Part shown: piece by piece, positions 31,687-37,997 of the stretch
Layout: the number at the start of each line of letters is the position of its first letter
Position numbering within the stretch: the first letter of the stretch is position 1
IMG/VR virus record: IMGVR_UViG_3300031576_000075
Coordinates: 1 to 48,354 of that record
DNA length: 48,354 bases
Reading direction: 5' to 3' (one strand)
Origin: a virus
Position numbers and translations under genes: made by a program
Notes under the pieces: model-generated
What the model was told of the DNA's origin: nothing
What the model saw: the letters and a program-made list of their open reading frames with translations, nothing else
Database searches by the model: none

Positions 31687-32397
31687 CGACTGCTGAACGC
31701 TTCTTCGCGACTCCTGAACCTGCGCAACAACTTCGAGATTGTGGACGACTTCGACTGGTATATCTCGCCCCACCGCTGGACCAATATGACCACCGGTGTC
31801 TCCACGGCCTTCGCCCAGTCGGACGCCGAGCACGGAGTCATCCAGGGCGCCACCCCGGCCACGGACAACATTGACGTGATGGTGCGGTCCACCAACGAAG
31901 TGGCCTTGTTTCAGGCCGATTGCACGATGGTGTTTGAATCGCGCATCCAGTTCACCGAGATCAATGTCGATGACGCCAACGTGGCCGTAGGTTTGGCCGA
32001 CGCTGCCGGCGCTAACCTGCTTTCCAACGATGGCGGGGGCGACAACATCAACAGCTCGGGCGCCTTGATCTTCAAGGTAGACGGAGAAACCGTCTGGCGT
32101 TGTGCCTGCGAGATCAACGGCACGATTAAAGAAACCCAGTCGGTCCAGACGGCCGGCGGCGCCTCCTATCAGAACCTACGCATCGAAGTGCGAGCGGTCG
32201 ATGGCACCAACGTCGAGATCTGTTACTTCCTGGATGGCAAAGCCCTGACCGACAGCAACAATCTGCCCATCAAGCACACGATCGCTTACGCCAGCGCGAC
32301 GGAAATGCGTGTCGTGGCTGGTTACCTCAAGGCCGGCGGCGCCAACATCGAGACGCTGAACATCGACAGCGTCTTCTTCCAGGCGGGCCGCGTCTAA
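31684..32397 (+). CDS. Virion-associated protein, ATA start (237 aa)
   Basis: The frame opens after TAA 31633; the 16 codons up to 31684 contain no ATG/GTG/TTG. ATA 31684 stands 8 nt behind GGGGAGG. The first canonical start (GTG 31741) has no SD and would cut off the first 19 residues. The protein is beta-rich (FQADCTMVFESRIQFTEINV, SSGALIFKVDGETVWRCACE, EVRAVDGTNVEICYFLDGK), resembling concanavalin-like or decoration proteins. It lies between protease and major capsid, the usual place for a decoration protein. Exact family unknown. Confidence 0.78.
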   Translation: MRLLNASSRLLNLRNNFEIVDDFDWYISPHRWTNMTTGVSTAFAQSDAEHGVIQGATPATDNIDVMVRSTNEVALFQADCTMVFESRIQFTEINVDDANVAVGLADAAGANLLSNDGGGDNINSSGALIFKVDGETVWRCACEINGTIKETQSVQTAGGASYQNLRIEVRAVDGTNVEICYFLDGKALTDSNNLPIKHTIAYASATEMRVVAGYLKAGGANIETLNIDSVFFQAGRV

Positions 32398-32457
32398 CGG
32401 TCAGCGGGATGACGAACACACTCCGCCCTACTGGGTGGTCAACAGAGGGAGAATACG

Positions 32458-33672
32458 ATACCCGGCACGCGCTGCATCAACTACCGCGAGATCAAGCACC
32501 TGGTCGAGTCCCTCGGAGCGGACGACGCCTACCGTCACCTGTCCGAGGCGCTGGAATCCAAGGCCCTGCGAGCTGAGGACTTCACCCTGCGAGAGTGCGC
32601 CGAAGCGTTCATGGGTCGGGAGTGGGTCGACAATCTCCACCCCAAGCGCGGCCGCTACTACAGCGGGGCCCTGCTCGAAGCCGATGGGTCCGCAGTCGCC
32701 TTCAGCCAGTTTTCCAACATAACAGGCCAAATTTTCTTCTCGATGGTCAAGGATGGCTTCGACCAGGAAGTGCAACCCTTCTCCCAGCTGATTCCCACGA
32801 AACCGACTCAGATTCTCGGAATGGAAAAAATCCCGGGGATTTCCGAGGTTGGAGATGAATTCAGCGTCATCGGCGAAGGGATGGAATATCCGAACTTCGG
32901 CGTGTCCGAGGACTACGTCGAGATCGCCAGCAAGGAAAAACGCGGCGGAACCGTTCCGGTCACGAAAGAGGCCATCTACGCGGACAAGACGTCCGACCTG
33001 CTTCCCAAGTGTCGCGGACTCGGCAAGTGGCTGAAAATCAACAAGGAAAAGCGGCTCATTGACGTCCTCATTGACGAGAACGCCGGAGCCAAGTCGGCCG
33101 CGCTCGGAGGTCACAGACTGCACTGGAAGGGGACCAGTTACGCCACCTACCAGGCAACGACTCCCTGGGACAACGTGACCACGAGTAATGCCCTGGTCGA
33201 CGAAAGCGACCTGGAACAGGCATGGCTGACGCTGGTGGGGATCACTGACCCCTACACGGGCGAGCCCATCCCACAGACGCCGACACACATCATCGTCACG
33301 CCGCAGAACGTCATGACCGCCTACCGCATTCTCCGCGCTATCCAGGTGCGGACGCACGCGGGCGGCTATCCGACCTCTGGCAATCCGATGGAGACGACTT
33401 CCCCTTCGGCCCTGGACGTGATCGGACTGCAAAACCTCAAGGTGGTCACGAGTCAGCTCCTGGCCGCTCGGGCTGCGACGGATACCGACTGGTGGATGGG
33501 CTCGCCGGCCAAGGCGTTCGCTTACTTCAGCTGCTGGGACGTTACTACGGAGGAAGCCCCTCCGAATAGTAGGGAAGCGTTCCATCGCGATATCATCTTC
33601 CAGTTCAAGGCTTCCGAGATGGGTGTCGCTGGGACGCTGGAGCCCCGCGTCATGAATGAAAGTCGTGCGTAG
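32458..33672 (+). CDS. Major capsid protein, ATA start
   Basis: 405 aa starting ATA 32458, 7 nt behind GAGGGA. The first ATG (32611) would remove 51 residues that clearly belong to the protein (HLVESLGADDAYRHLSEALE). Core segments: QIFFSMVKDGFDQEVQPFSQ, GISEVGDEFSVIGEGMEYPN, GVSEDYVEIASKEKRGGTVP, THIIVTPQNVMTAYRILRAI, LQNLKVVTSQLLAARA and FHRDIIFQFKASEMGVAGTL. Length, position behind protease and the C-terminal fold fit a HK97-like capsid protein. A short piece of it is duplicated in the next gene. Confidence 0.85.
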   Translation: MPGTRCINYREIKHLVESLGADDAYRHLSEALESKALRAEDFTLRECAEAFMGREWVDNLHPKRGRYYSGALLEADGSAVAFSQFSNITGQIFFSMVKDGFDQEVQPFSQLIPTKPTQILGMEKIPGISEVGDEFSVIGEGMEYPNFGVSEDYVEIASKEKRGGTVPVTKEAIYADKTSDLLPKCRGLGKWLKINKEKRLIDVLIDENAGAKSAALGGHRLHWKGTSYATYQATTPWDNVTTSNALVDESDLEQAWLTLVGITDPYTGEPIPQTPTHIIVTPQNVMTAYRILRAIQVRTHAGGYPTSGNPMETTSPSALDVIGLQNLKVVTSQLLAARAATDTDWWMGSPAKAFAYFSCWDVTTEEAPPNSREAFHRDIIFQFKASEMGVAGTLEPRVMNESRA

Positions 33673-33680
33673 GCCGGCGA

Positions 33681-33899
33681 ATGGAGCAGAGCATGGATGG
33701 CATCGTCGACACGTCCGGGGGCGACCCTGGGCGGGAAGACCTTAACATCACTAGTCGGATTCTCTACTCGATGGTCAAGCAGGACTTCGGCCAGGAGATG
33801 AATACGTTCTCCCAGATGATCCCCACGAAGCCAACTCAGATGCGAGCCGACGATCTGAACAACCTCGATTTTGACGCCACGCTTACACCGTTGGACTGA
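33681..33899 (+). CDS. Small protein with duplicated capsid segment (72 aa)
   Basis: ATG 33681. Residues SRILYSMVKQDFGQEMNTFS and QMIPTKPTQM match the major capsid segment QIFFSMVKDGFDQEVQPFSQ ... LIPTKPTQI, at DNA level too. The ends are unrelated. Probably the remnant of a partial capsid-gene duplication; whether it is expressed is unknown. Confidence 0.6.
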   Translation: MEQSMDGIVDTSGGDPGREDLNITSRILYSMVKQDFGQEMNTFSQMIPTKPTQMRADDLNNLDFDATLTPLD

Positions 33900-33906
33900 G
33901 GAACGC

Positions 33907-34344
33907 ATGAGCCGAGACAACGATCCACGCCGTCCGCAAGGAGGCCCGAACGTGGCCCCGCCGCAGCAGTCGGACGACTTCGCTTCCGTCAGCAACAAGC
34001 CCACCGAATGGGTTGTGACGGTTCGCCACAGCCCATTCCTGCTCAAGGGTGCCACGGTCGAAGCCGCTTCTCCCGACGAGGCGAAGCGACGATTCCTGGA
34101 ACTAACCAAGCAGAGGTCTGAGGAAAAGGCCGGCAAGCAGCGAGGGCCAGAGCGCGACAAAGACGCCCAGCGCGTCCGCGACTCCCACGCCGAGGCGCTC
34201 AATCGTCAGCGTGACCTGGAGTGGACCGTCAGGCCGGCGGCCGAAGTGAAAGCCGAACTGGACGCCATCAAAGCAGCCCAGACGGGCGCCGCAACCCGCT
34301 TCGATGCGGCGGTCCAGGTCTTGGCAACCGCGGCCAAGCAGTAG
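33907..34344 (+). CDS. Hypothetical protein behind capsid gene (145 aa)
   Basis: ATG 33907 after GAGGAAC. N-terminal disordered stretch, a small globular part (PTEWVVTVRHSPFLLKGATV, EAASPDEAKRRFLELTKQR) and a long charged helix. The middle resembles short domains that place a beta hairpin on phage proteins. Function unknown. Confidence 0.55.
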   Translation: MSRDNDPRRPQGGPNVAPPQQSDDFASVSNKPTEWVVTVRHSPFLLKGATVEAASPDEAKRRFLELTKQRSEEKAGKQRGPERDKDAQRVRDSHAEALNRQRDLEWTVRPAAEVKAELDAIKAAQTGAATRFDAAVQVLATAAKQ

Positions 34345-34353
34345 GGAACGCGC

Positions 34354-34719
34354 ATGAAAACAGGACGACCGATTCAGGTGTTGGCTTCCGCGGCCCGAAC
34401 CGCAGCCATCAACAGCGACGACTTGCCCAGCTACGGCCACCGTGGCTTGCACCTGGTTGTCGACGTGACGGCCTACACTGCGGGCTCGATCACGCTCACC
34501 ATCCAGGGCAAGGACTCGGTCAGCGCCGTGTACTACACCCTCCTGGCGTCGGCTGCTCTGGCGGCGACAGGGACCACGGTCCTGAAGATCTATCCGGGCA
34601 TCCCCGTGATTGCAAACGGTGTTGCCAACGATGTGATGCCAGACACCTGGCGCGTGAGTGTTGCGGTAGGTGGCTCGCAGTCCATCACCTATAGCGTCGC
34701 GGCCTACCTCGTACCCTGA
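34354..34719 (+). CDS. Beta-rich virion-type protein (121 aa)
   Basis: ATG 34354. Beta-strand pattern: LHLVVDVTAYTAGSITLTIQ, KDSVSAVYYTLLASAALAAT, DTWRVSVAVGGSQSITYSVA. This resembles small phage proteins found behind the capsid gene, often annotated as head fibre or decoration proteins. Canonical ATG start, unlike its ATA-starting neighbours. Confidence 0.6.
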   Translation: MKTGRPIQVLASAARTAAINSDDLPSYGHRGLHLVVDVTAYTAGSITLTIQGKDSVSAVYYTLLASAALAATGTTVLKIYPGIPVIANGVANDVMPDTWRVSVAVGGSQSITYSVAAYLVP

Positions 34720-34732
34720 GTAACGAACCGAC

Positions 34733-35725
34733 ATGCCCAACGACTTCAACATTCTGGACGGCAGCGAGGACACCGGCACTGTGGCCGGGCAGCTCCAGGG
34801 CAACGTGGCCCACGACGCGGCCGACGTGGGCAATCCGACTGCCATCGGCGGCTACGCCAGTGCTGCGGCTCCTACGGATGTTTCTGCTGACGCAGATCGG
34901 GTCCGAGCCTGGTTCCTGCGCAACGGCAGTCAAACCGTCACGGTGACTGCGGCGGGCGCTCTTGTCAGCGGTGATGCCACCAATGGACTGGACGTGGACG
35001 TAACCCGCGTCATCCCGGGCACTGCGGCAACGGCGCTGGGGAAAGCTGAGGATGCCGTGCATGCCTCGGGGGACACCGGGGTTATGATTCTGGCGGTTCG
35101 CCGGGACACTGTTACCAGTCTGGTAGGCACAGACGGCGACTATGCTCCCGTGCAGGTTGACGCCGTAGGAAACCTGCGCTGCGTGCTGGATTCATACAGC
35201 ACGCTGGTTGGAATACAAGGATCAACAGCTCATGACGCCGTTGACGCCGGGAATCCAACCAAGCTAGGCGGAAAAGTCACGGTTGGCGTCCCTACAGGGG
35301 TAGCGAGCGCGGACAGGGTAGACGCCTATTTTGACCCGCAGGGCCGTTTGGTAACCGCTGGAGGGGCTGGTTTCGCCATCCAGCACGAGCCCGCCGCCAA
35401 CGTCCAGGGCACCATCACCCGCGCCGCAGCCGGTGCGGGGATCAAGAACGTCTGTACGAGCGTTACTGCCGCCATGAGCGCCACGGGCGTTGCCACGGCT
35501 GCTCAGGTGTTCGTGCGAGTGCGTGATGGCACCACTGGCGCCGGCACAATCCTCTGGACATGCACGCTAGCAGTCTCTGCTACGGCCGGCACCACGGACA
35601 AGGTGTCACTGGGCGGTCTGTGGATAGAAGGCACGGCTAATACGGCCATGACGCTGGAATTCTCGGCAGCCGGCGGCGCCAACACCATCCAGAGCGTCAG
35701 TTTGACGGGCACGACAGCTGGCTAG
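34733..35725 (+). CDS. Virion protein with internal repeat (330 aa)
   Basis: ATG 34733. Two related units: NVAHDAADVGNPTAIGGYAS ... DADRVRAWFLRNG and STAHDAVDAGNPTKLGGKVT ... SADRVDAYFDPQG. These recall repeat units in phage head or tail fibre proteins. The C-terminal third is a beta-rich domain (AAQVFVRVRDGTTGAGTILW, TAMTLEFSAAGGANTIQSVS). Probably a surface or fibre protein. Confidence 0.65.
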   Translation: MPNDFNILDGSEDTGTVAGQLQGNVAHDAADVGNPTAIGGYASAAAPTDVSADADRVRAWFLRNGSQTVTVTAAGALVSGDATNGLDVDVTRVIPGTAATALGKAEDAVHASGDTGVMILAVRRDTVTSLVGTDGDYAPVQVDAVGNLRCVLDSYSTLVGIQGSTAHDAVDAGNPTKLGGKVTVGVPTGVASADRVDAYFDPQGRLVTAGGAGFAIQHEPAANVQGTITRAAAGAGIKNVCTSVTAAMSATGVATAAQVFVRVRDGTTGAGTILWTCTLAVSATAGTTDKVSLGGLWIEGTANTAMTLEFSAAGGANTIQSVSLTGTTAG

Positions 35726-35769
35726 TACCCTGTGACGAACATGAAGCATGAAAGCTGGAGGTGTCGCCG

Positions 35770-36133
35770 ATAGCAAGAGATCTGACCCTGGCTGATGGAC
35801 AGCTTGGCACCACCGCCGCAACGCTGATTGCAGGCACCAGTGTGCCCGCAGGTTTCGTAGCCGTCCTGTTCAGCAACATCACCGCGCTAGACCAAACGGT
35901 AGTCCTGACGTTTCAGCGATCGGGCGGCACCGCTCGCCGCCGGGACCCTGTTTCGCGATCTGGAGACCGGCGAAGAGTGGTACTACGACGGTGCTGGCTG
36001 GAAGCGGATCGCCACGGGCCATGCTCTGATCGCAGCCGAGATGGCTGCAACACGTGAAACCATGGAGCAGGGCCAGCAGCAGATGCTGGTCCTGCTCGAA
36101 GAAATGCGTGATCTGCTGCTGCGCATTGCGTAG
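35770..36133 (+). CDS. Virion protein, ATA start, frameshift in the middle
   Basis: ATA 35770 lies 6 nt behind GGAGGTG. The in-frame GTG 35761 overlaps that SD and has none of its own. The first frame reads ARDLTLADGQLGTTAATLIA, FVAVLFSNITALDQTVVLTF. From ~35930 the coding signal moves to the +1 frame (GTLFRDLETGEEWYYDGAGW, EMAATRETMEQGQQQ, ending MRDLLLRIA, stop 36133), which has no start of its own after the TGA at 35906. Either two gene pieces were fused by deletion or a base was lost. Confidence 0.6.
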
Positions 36134-36140
36134 ACGTCGA

Positions 36141-36156
36141 AGGAGGCTAACCGGTA
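36141..36156 (+). promoter_or_regulatory. SD AGGAGG and GTA start
   Basis: AGGAGG (36141-36146), 7 nt, GTA (36154). A TAA in the same frame at 36148-36150 leaves only CCG before GTA, so translation in this frame cannot start further upstream. Confidence 0.75.
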
Positions 36157-36372
36157 GCGACCCGCATTCAGAATCTCGACGTAGCTCTCGACCAAGTGGC
36201 CAAGCAGTTGCGCGATTTGACGCTCAATCCCAAGCCGGATTACAGTGTGGACGGCAAGCAGTACAGCTGGTCGGCCCACTACCGCACCTTGCTGGAGATG
36301 CAGAAGACGCTACGCCAGGCTCGCCAGATGGAAGACGGCGCCTTCGAGGTCCGATCCCGAGGGACCGTCTAA
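36154..36372 (+). CDS. Small head/tail-region protein, GTA start (72 aa)
   Basis: GTA 36154 is preceded by TAA CCG in frame and by AGGAGG at 7-nt distance. The protein is natural from its first residues (ATRIQNLDVALDQVAKQLRD, YSWSAHYRTLLEMQKTLRQA) and ends EDGAFEVRSRGTV. The next canonical codon (GTG ~36196) lacks an SD and would remove 14 residues. Helical; likely a connector-region helper. GTA is the codon a UAU-anticodon initiator would read with the same first-position wobble by which fMet-tRNA reads GUG. Confidence 0.75.
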   Translation, partial: VATRIQNLDVALDQVAKQLRDLTLNPKPDYSVDGKQYSWSAHYRTLLEMQKTLRQARQMEDGAFEVRSRGTV

Positions 36373-36384
36373 GAGGATACCCGC

Positions 36385-36615
36385 ATGAACATCGAAGTGG
36401 TTGCCAAGATCGAGGTGTTTCAGGGCCAAGATGGCGAGATCTATGTATCGGGGCCCCTGGATGGACCCATTGGCAAGAGCCTGTGTACGGGCATGCTGGA
36501 GCGGGCCATCCGCAAGGTGGAAGCCCATCAGTCGAAGACGTCGGGACTTGTCGTGGCCCAGGGATCGATTCCGCCTGCGCCTGTGAATGGGACCAATCGC
36601 GTGCGTCAGGGATGA
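36385..36615 (+). CDS. Hypothetical protein before tRNA (76 aa)
   Basis: ATG 36385 after AAGAGGAT. Beta-hairpin-like N-terminus (IEVVAKIEVFQGQDGEIYVS) and helix (MLERAIRKVEAHQ). Unknown function. The tRNA gene begins 10 nt after its stop. Confidence 0.55.
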   Translation: MNIEVVAKIEVFQGQDGEIYVSGPLDGPIGKSLCTGMLERAIRKVEAHQSKTSGLVVAQGSIPPAPVNGTNRVRQG

Positions 36616-36625
36616 CGCAACCGAA

Positions 36626-36697
36626 ACCAGGGTAGAGCAGAGGCAGCTTGCCAGTTTTATATGCTGGAGGTCGCAGGTTCGATTCCTGCCCCTGGCA
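36626..36697 (+). tRNA. Initiator-like tRNA with anticodon UAU (reads AUA)
   Basis: Cloverleaf by eye. Acceptor ACCAGGG (36626-36632) with CCCTGGC (36690-36696): six pairs and an A1.C72 mismatch. D-stem GAGC/GCTT gives A11:U24. Anticodon stem CCAGT/GCTGG, loop TTTATAT with anticodon TAT (36658-36660). Variable loop AGGTC. T-arm GCAGG-TTCGATT-CCTGC, discriminator A, no encoded CCA. An unpaired 1:72, A11:U24, the GAGCAG..GG.AGCT pattern and AGGTC variable loop are as in bacterial tRNA-fMet; elongators normally have Y11:R24. One hallmark is missing: the three G:C pairs of the anticodon stem are reduced to one (30:40). Confidence 0.88.
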
Positions 36698-36727
36698 CTC
36701 TGATGAACGAACCGAAACCCAAGCAGC

Positions 36728-36741
36728 GGAGGTGATCGATA
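36728..36741 (+). promoter_or_regulatory. Extended SD GGAGGTGAT and ATA start
   Basis: GGAGGTGAT is fully complementary to the usual 3' end of 16S rRNA. It is followed by CG and ATA (36739). The TGA inside the SD (36733) is in frame with the ATA, so the frame cannot start upstream. It lies 31 nt behind the tRNA. The same arrangement occurs at 43408-43420. Confidence 0.8.
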
Positions 36742-37197
36742 CGCGGACGACGCTATACGGTAGCAGGGATTCAAACGGCGGTGGCAGCCAGTCCTGGCAA
36801 GAGCATGCTGGGTATTACCAGTACCACCGCCATCCGGCCACAAATCTACTACATCGGTATTGGCTGCCACGACACACCCGCTGACAACTCCCTTCAGTGG
36901 TTTATTCAGCGCAGCACGGCTGCTGGAACGAATACAGCGGTGACGCCCGTAGCGCAAGATCCGGGGGATCCAGTTTCGACGGCCGGCGGAACCAGTAATC
37001 ACACCGTCGAACCAACTTATACTTCCGCAACGGTCCTCTGGCGCATGCCCCTCAACCAGCGTGCCAGTCACAGTCTGTATCTGGAGCCCGATAGTGCCTT
37101 GGTCGCCCCAGCCACGGCAAACAACGGCCTAGGGCTTTACGTGATTCACGCCAGCTTCGTAGGTGCCGTTTCTGGCACTCTCTTCTTCCAGGAGTGA
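36739..37197 (+). CDS. Virion protein, ATA start (152 aa)
   Basis: ATA 36739, six nt behind GGAGG; the frame reads TGA TCG ATA, so only ATA is available. The residues before the first canonical codon (GTG 36781) are typical of the family (GRRYTVAGIQTAV). The rest is beta-rich: GITSTTAIRPQIYYIGIGC, SLQWFIQRSTAAGTNTAVTP, WRMPLNQRASHSLYLEPDSA, YVIHASFVGAVSGTLFFQE. It resembles small phage head/tail structural proteins. First gene after the tRNA. Confidence 0.78.
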   Translation: MRGRRYTVAGIQTAVAASPGKSMLGITSTTAIRPQIYYIGIGCHDTPADNSLQWFIQRSTAAGTNTAVTPVAQDPGDPVSTAGGTSNHTVEPTYTSATVLWRMPLNQRASHSLYLEPDSALVAPATANNGLGLYVIHASFVGAVSGTLFFQE

Positions 37198-37200
37198 TTA

Positions 37201-37632
37201 GTGCCAGCGGAATTTTGCGGAACGTGTCGACGATGCTTGCGCTGGAATGAAAGCCAAGACGTGGTTTACATCCAAGGCGTGGGCATGAGTTTGGCCTGTG
37301 CAAGCTGCCAAGCCAAAGAGGCTGGCCTGCCGTCGCCTCAACCCCGCATCTACCCCGTCGGTACACCCGTGCCCCGCCACCGGCACGGCGACGGGGACAT
37401 GCCCATCTGCGGCATGTGTCGCAAGGCTCTGTTTCAGAACGAATCCTGCGAGGCTATTCGCTTGCGCCACGAATTCCTGACCGATGAGGACGGACTGGCA
37501 CCAGGTGCTTACATGGCTTGTCGAGATTGCGTTGCCCGATTCCGAGGACGTCTCGCAGCTTACCTCCGCGCAGCGAACATCATAAAACCTGATGTCCCCG
37601 ACGAAGCCGTGGCTTGGAGTTTGCTTCTATGA
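37201..37632 (+). CDS. Zinc-finger-like protein (143 aa)
   Basis: GTG 37201 after AGGAG. Two CxxC-type sites: FCGTCRRCLRWNES ... LACASCQAKEAG and ICGMCRKALFQNESC ... MACRDCVARF. Probably zinc binding. It overlaps the next gene by 4 nt (ATGA). Unknown role within the tail region. Confidence 0.6.
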   Translation: MPAEFCGTCRRCLRWNESQDVVYIQGVGMSLACASCQAKEAGLPSPQPRIYPVGTPVPRHRHGDGDMPICGMCRKALFQNESCEAIRLRHEFLTDEDGLAPGAYMACRDCVARFRGRLAAYLRAANIIKPDVPDEAVAWSLLL

Positions 37633-37982
37633 TCCCCGTCCATCCCTTCGTCGGCGCCCGTCGCGCTGCTCCCGCTGGCCAGTTGGCTGGGGTGCTTGTC
37701 AGCACCCCAGCCGATGGTGGCAAGGAAGTCCAGACTGACATGGTTTGCTGCTGCCACTGTCAGCATACGTGGGCCTGGGTTGCCGGCTCGGGCCGTTGGC
37801 GGGGGAGTTGTCGCGACTGCGGCGGACTCACCTGCGGACCTGGGTGTCCTGTTCAGGGGTGCATTCCTGCACTGCAACTGATCGAGAACCTGGAAGCAGG
37901 CATGCTCTTTGATGACGCCTGTCGATACCGATCCATCAAGATCAGCGTTCCGGGCTCGCTCACCGAGGTGATTACTGTGTAG
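37629..37982 (+). CDS. Cys-rich protein (117 aa)
   Basis: ATG 37629 overlaps the previous stop. Middle part VCCCHCQHTWAWVAGSGRWR, then GSCRDCGGLTCGPGCPVQGC is a likely zinc-binding domain. The C-terminus IPALQLIENLEAGM is helical. Some phage small proteins before tail genes look like this; no function assigned. Confidence 0.6.
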   Translation: MIPVHPFVGARRAAPAGQLAGVLVSTPADGGKEVQTDMVCCCHCQHTWAWVAGSGRWRGSCRDCGGLTCGPGCPVQGCIPALQLIENLEAGMLFDDACRYRSIKISVPGSLTEVITV

Positions 37983-37997
37983 AAAAGCGGGACCTTT

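Noticed and set aside
32428-33585. Long - strand frame opposite the major capsid gene
   Set aside because: Antisense shadow with Arg/Leu/His-rich composition and no recognisable domain.
36626-36697. Ordinary elongator tRNA-Ile(UAU) supplied for codon usage
   Set aside because: Elongators normally have a paired 1:72 and Y11:R24. This tRNA has A.C and A11:U24, and the ATA start codons near it give the anticodon another purpose. Not fully excluded, because the anticodon-stem G:C triple is missing.
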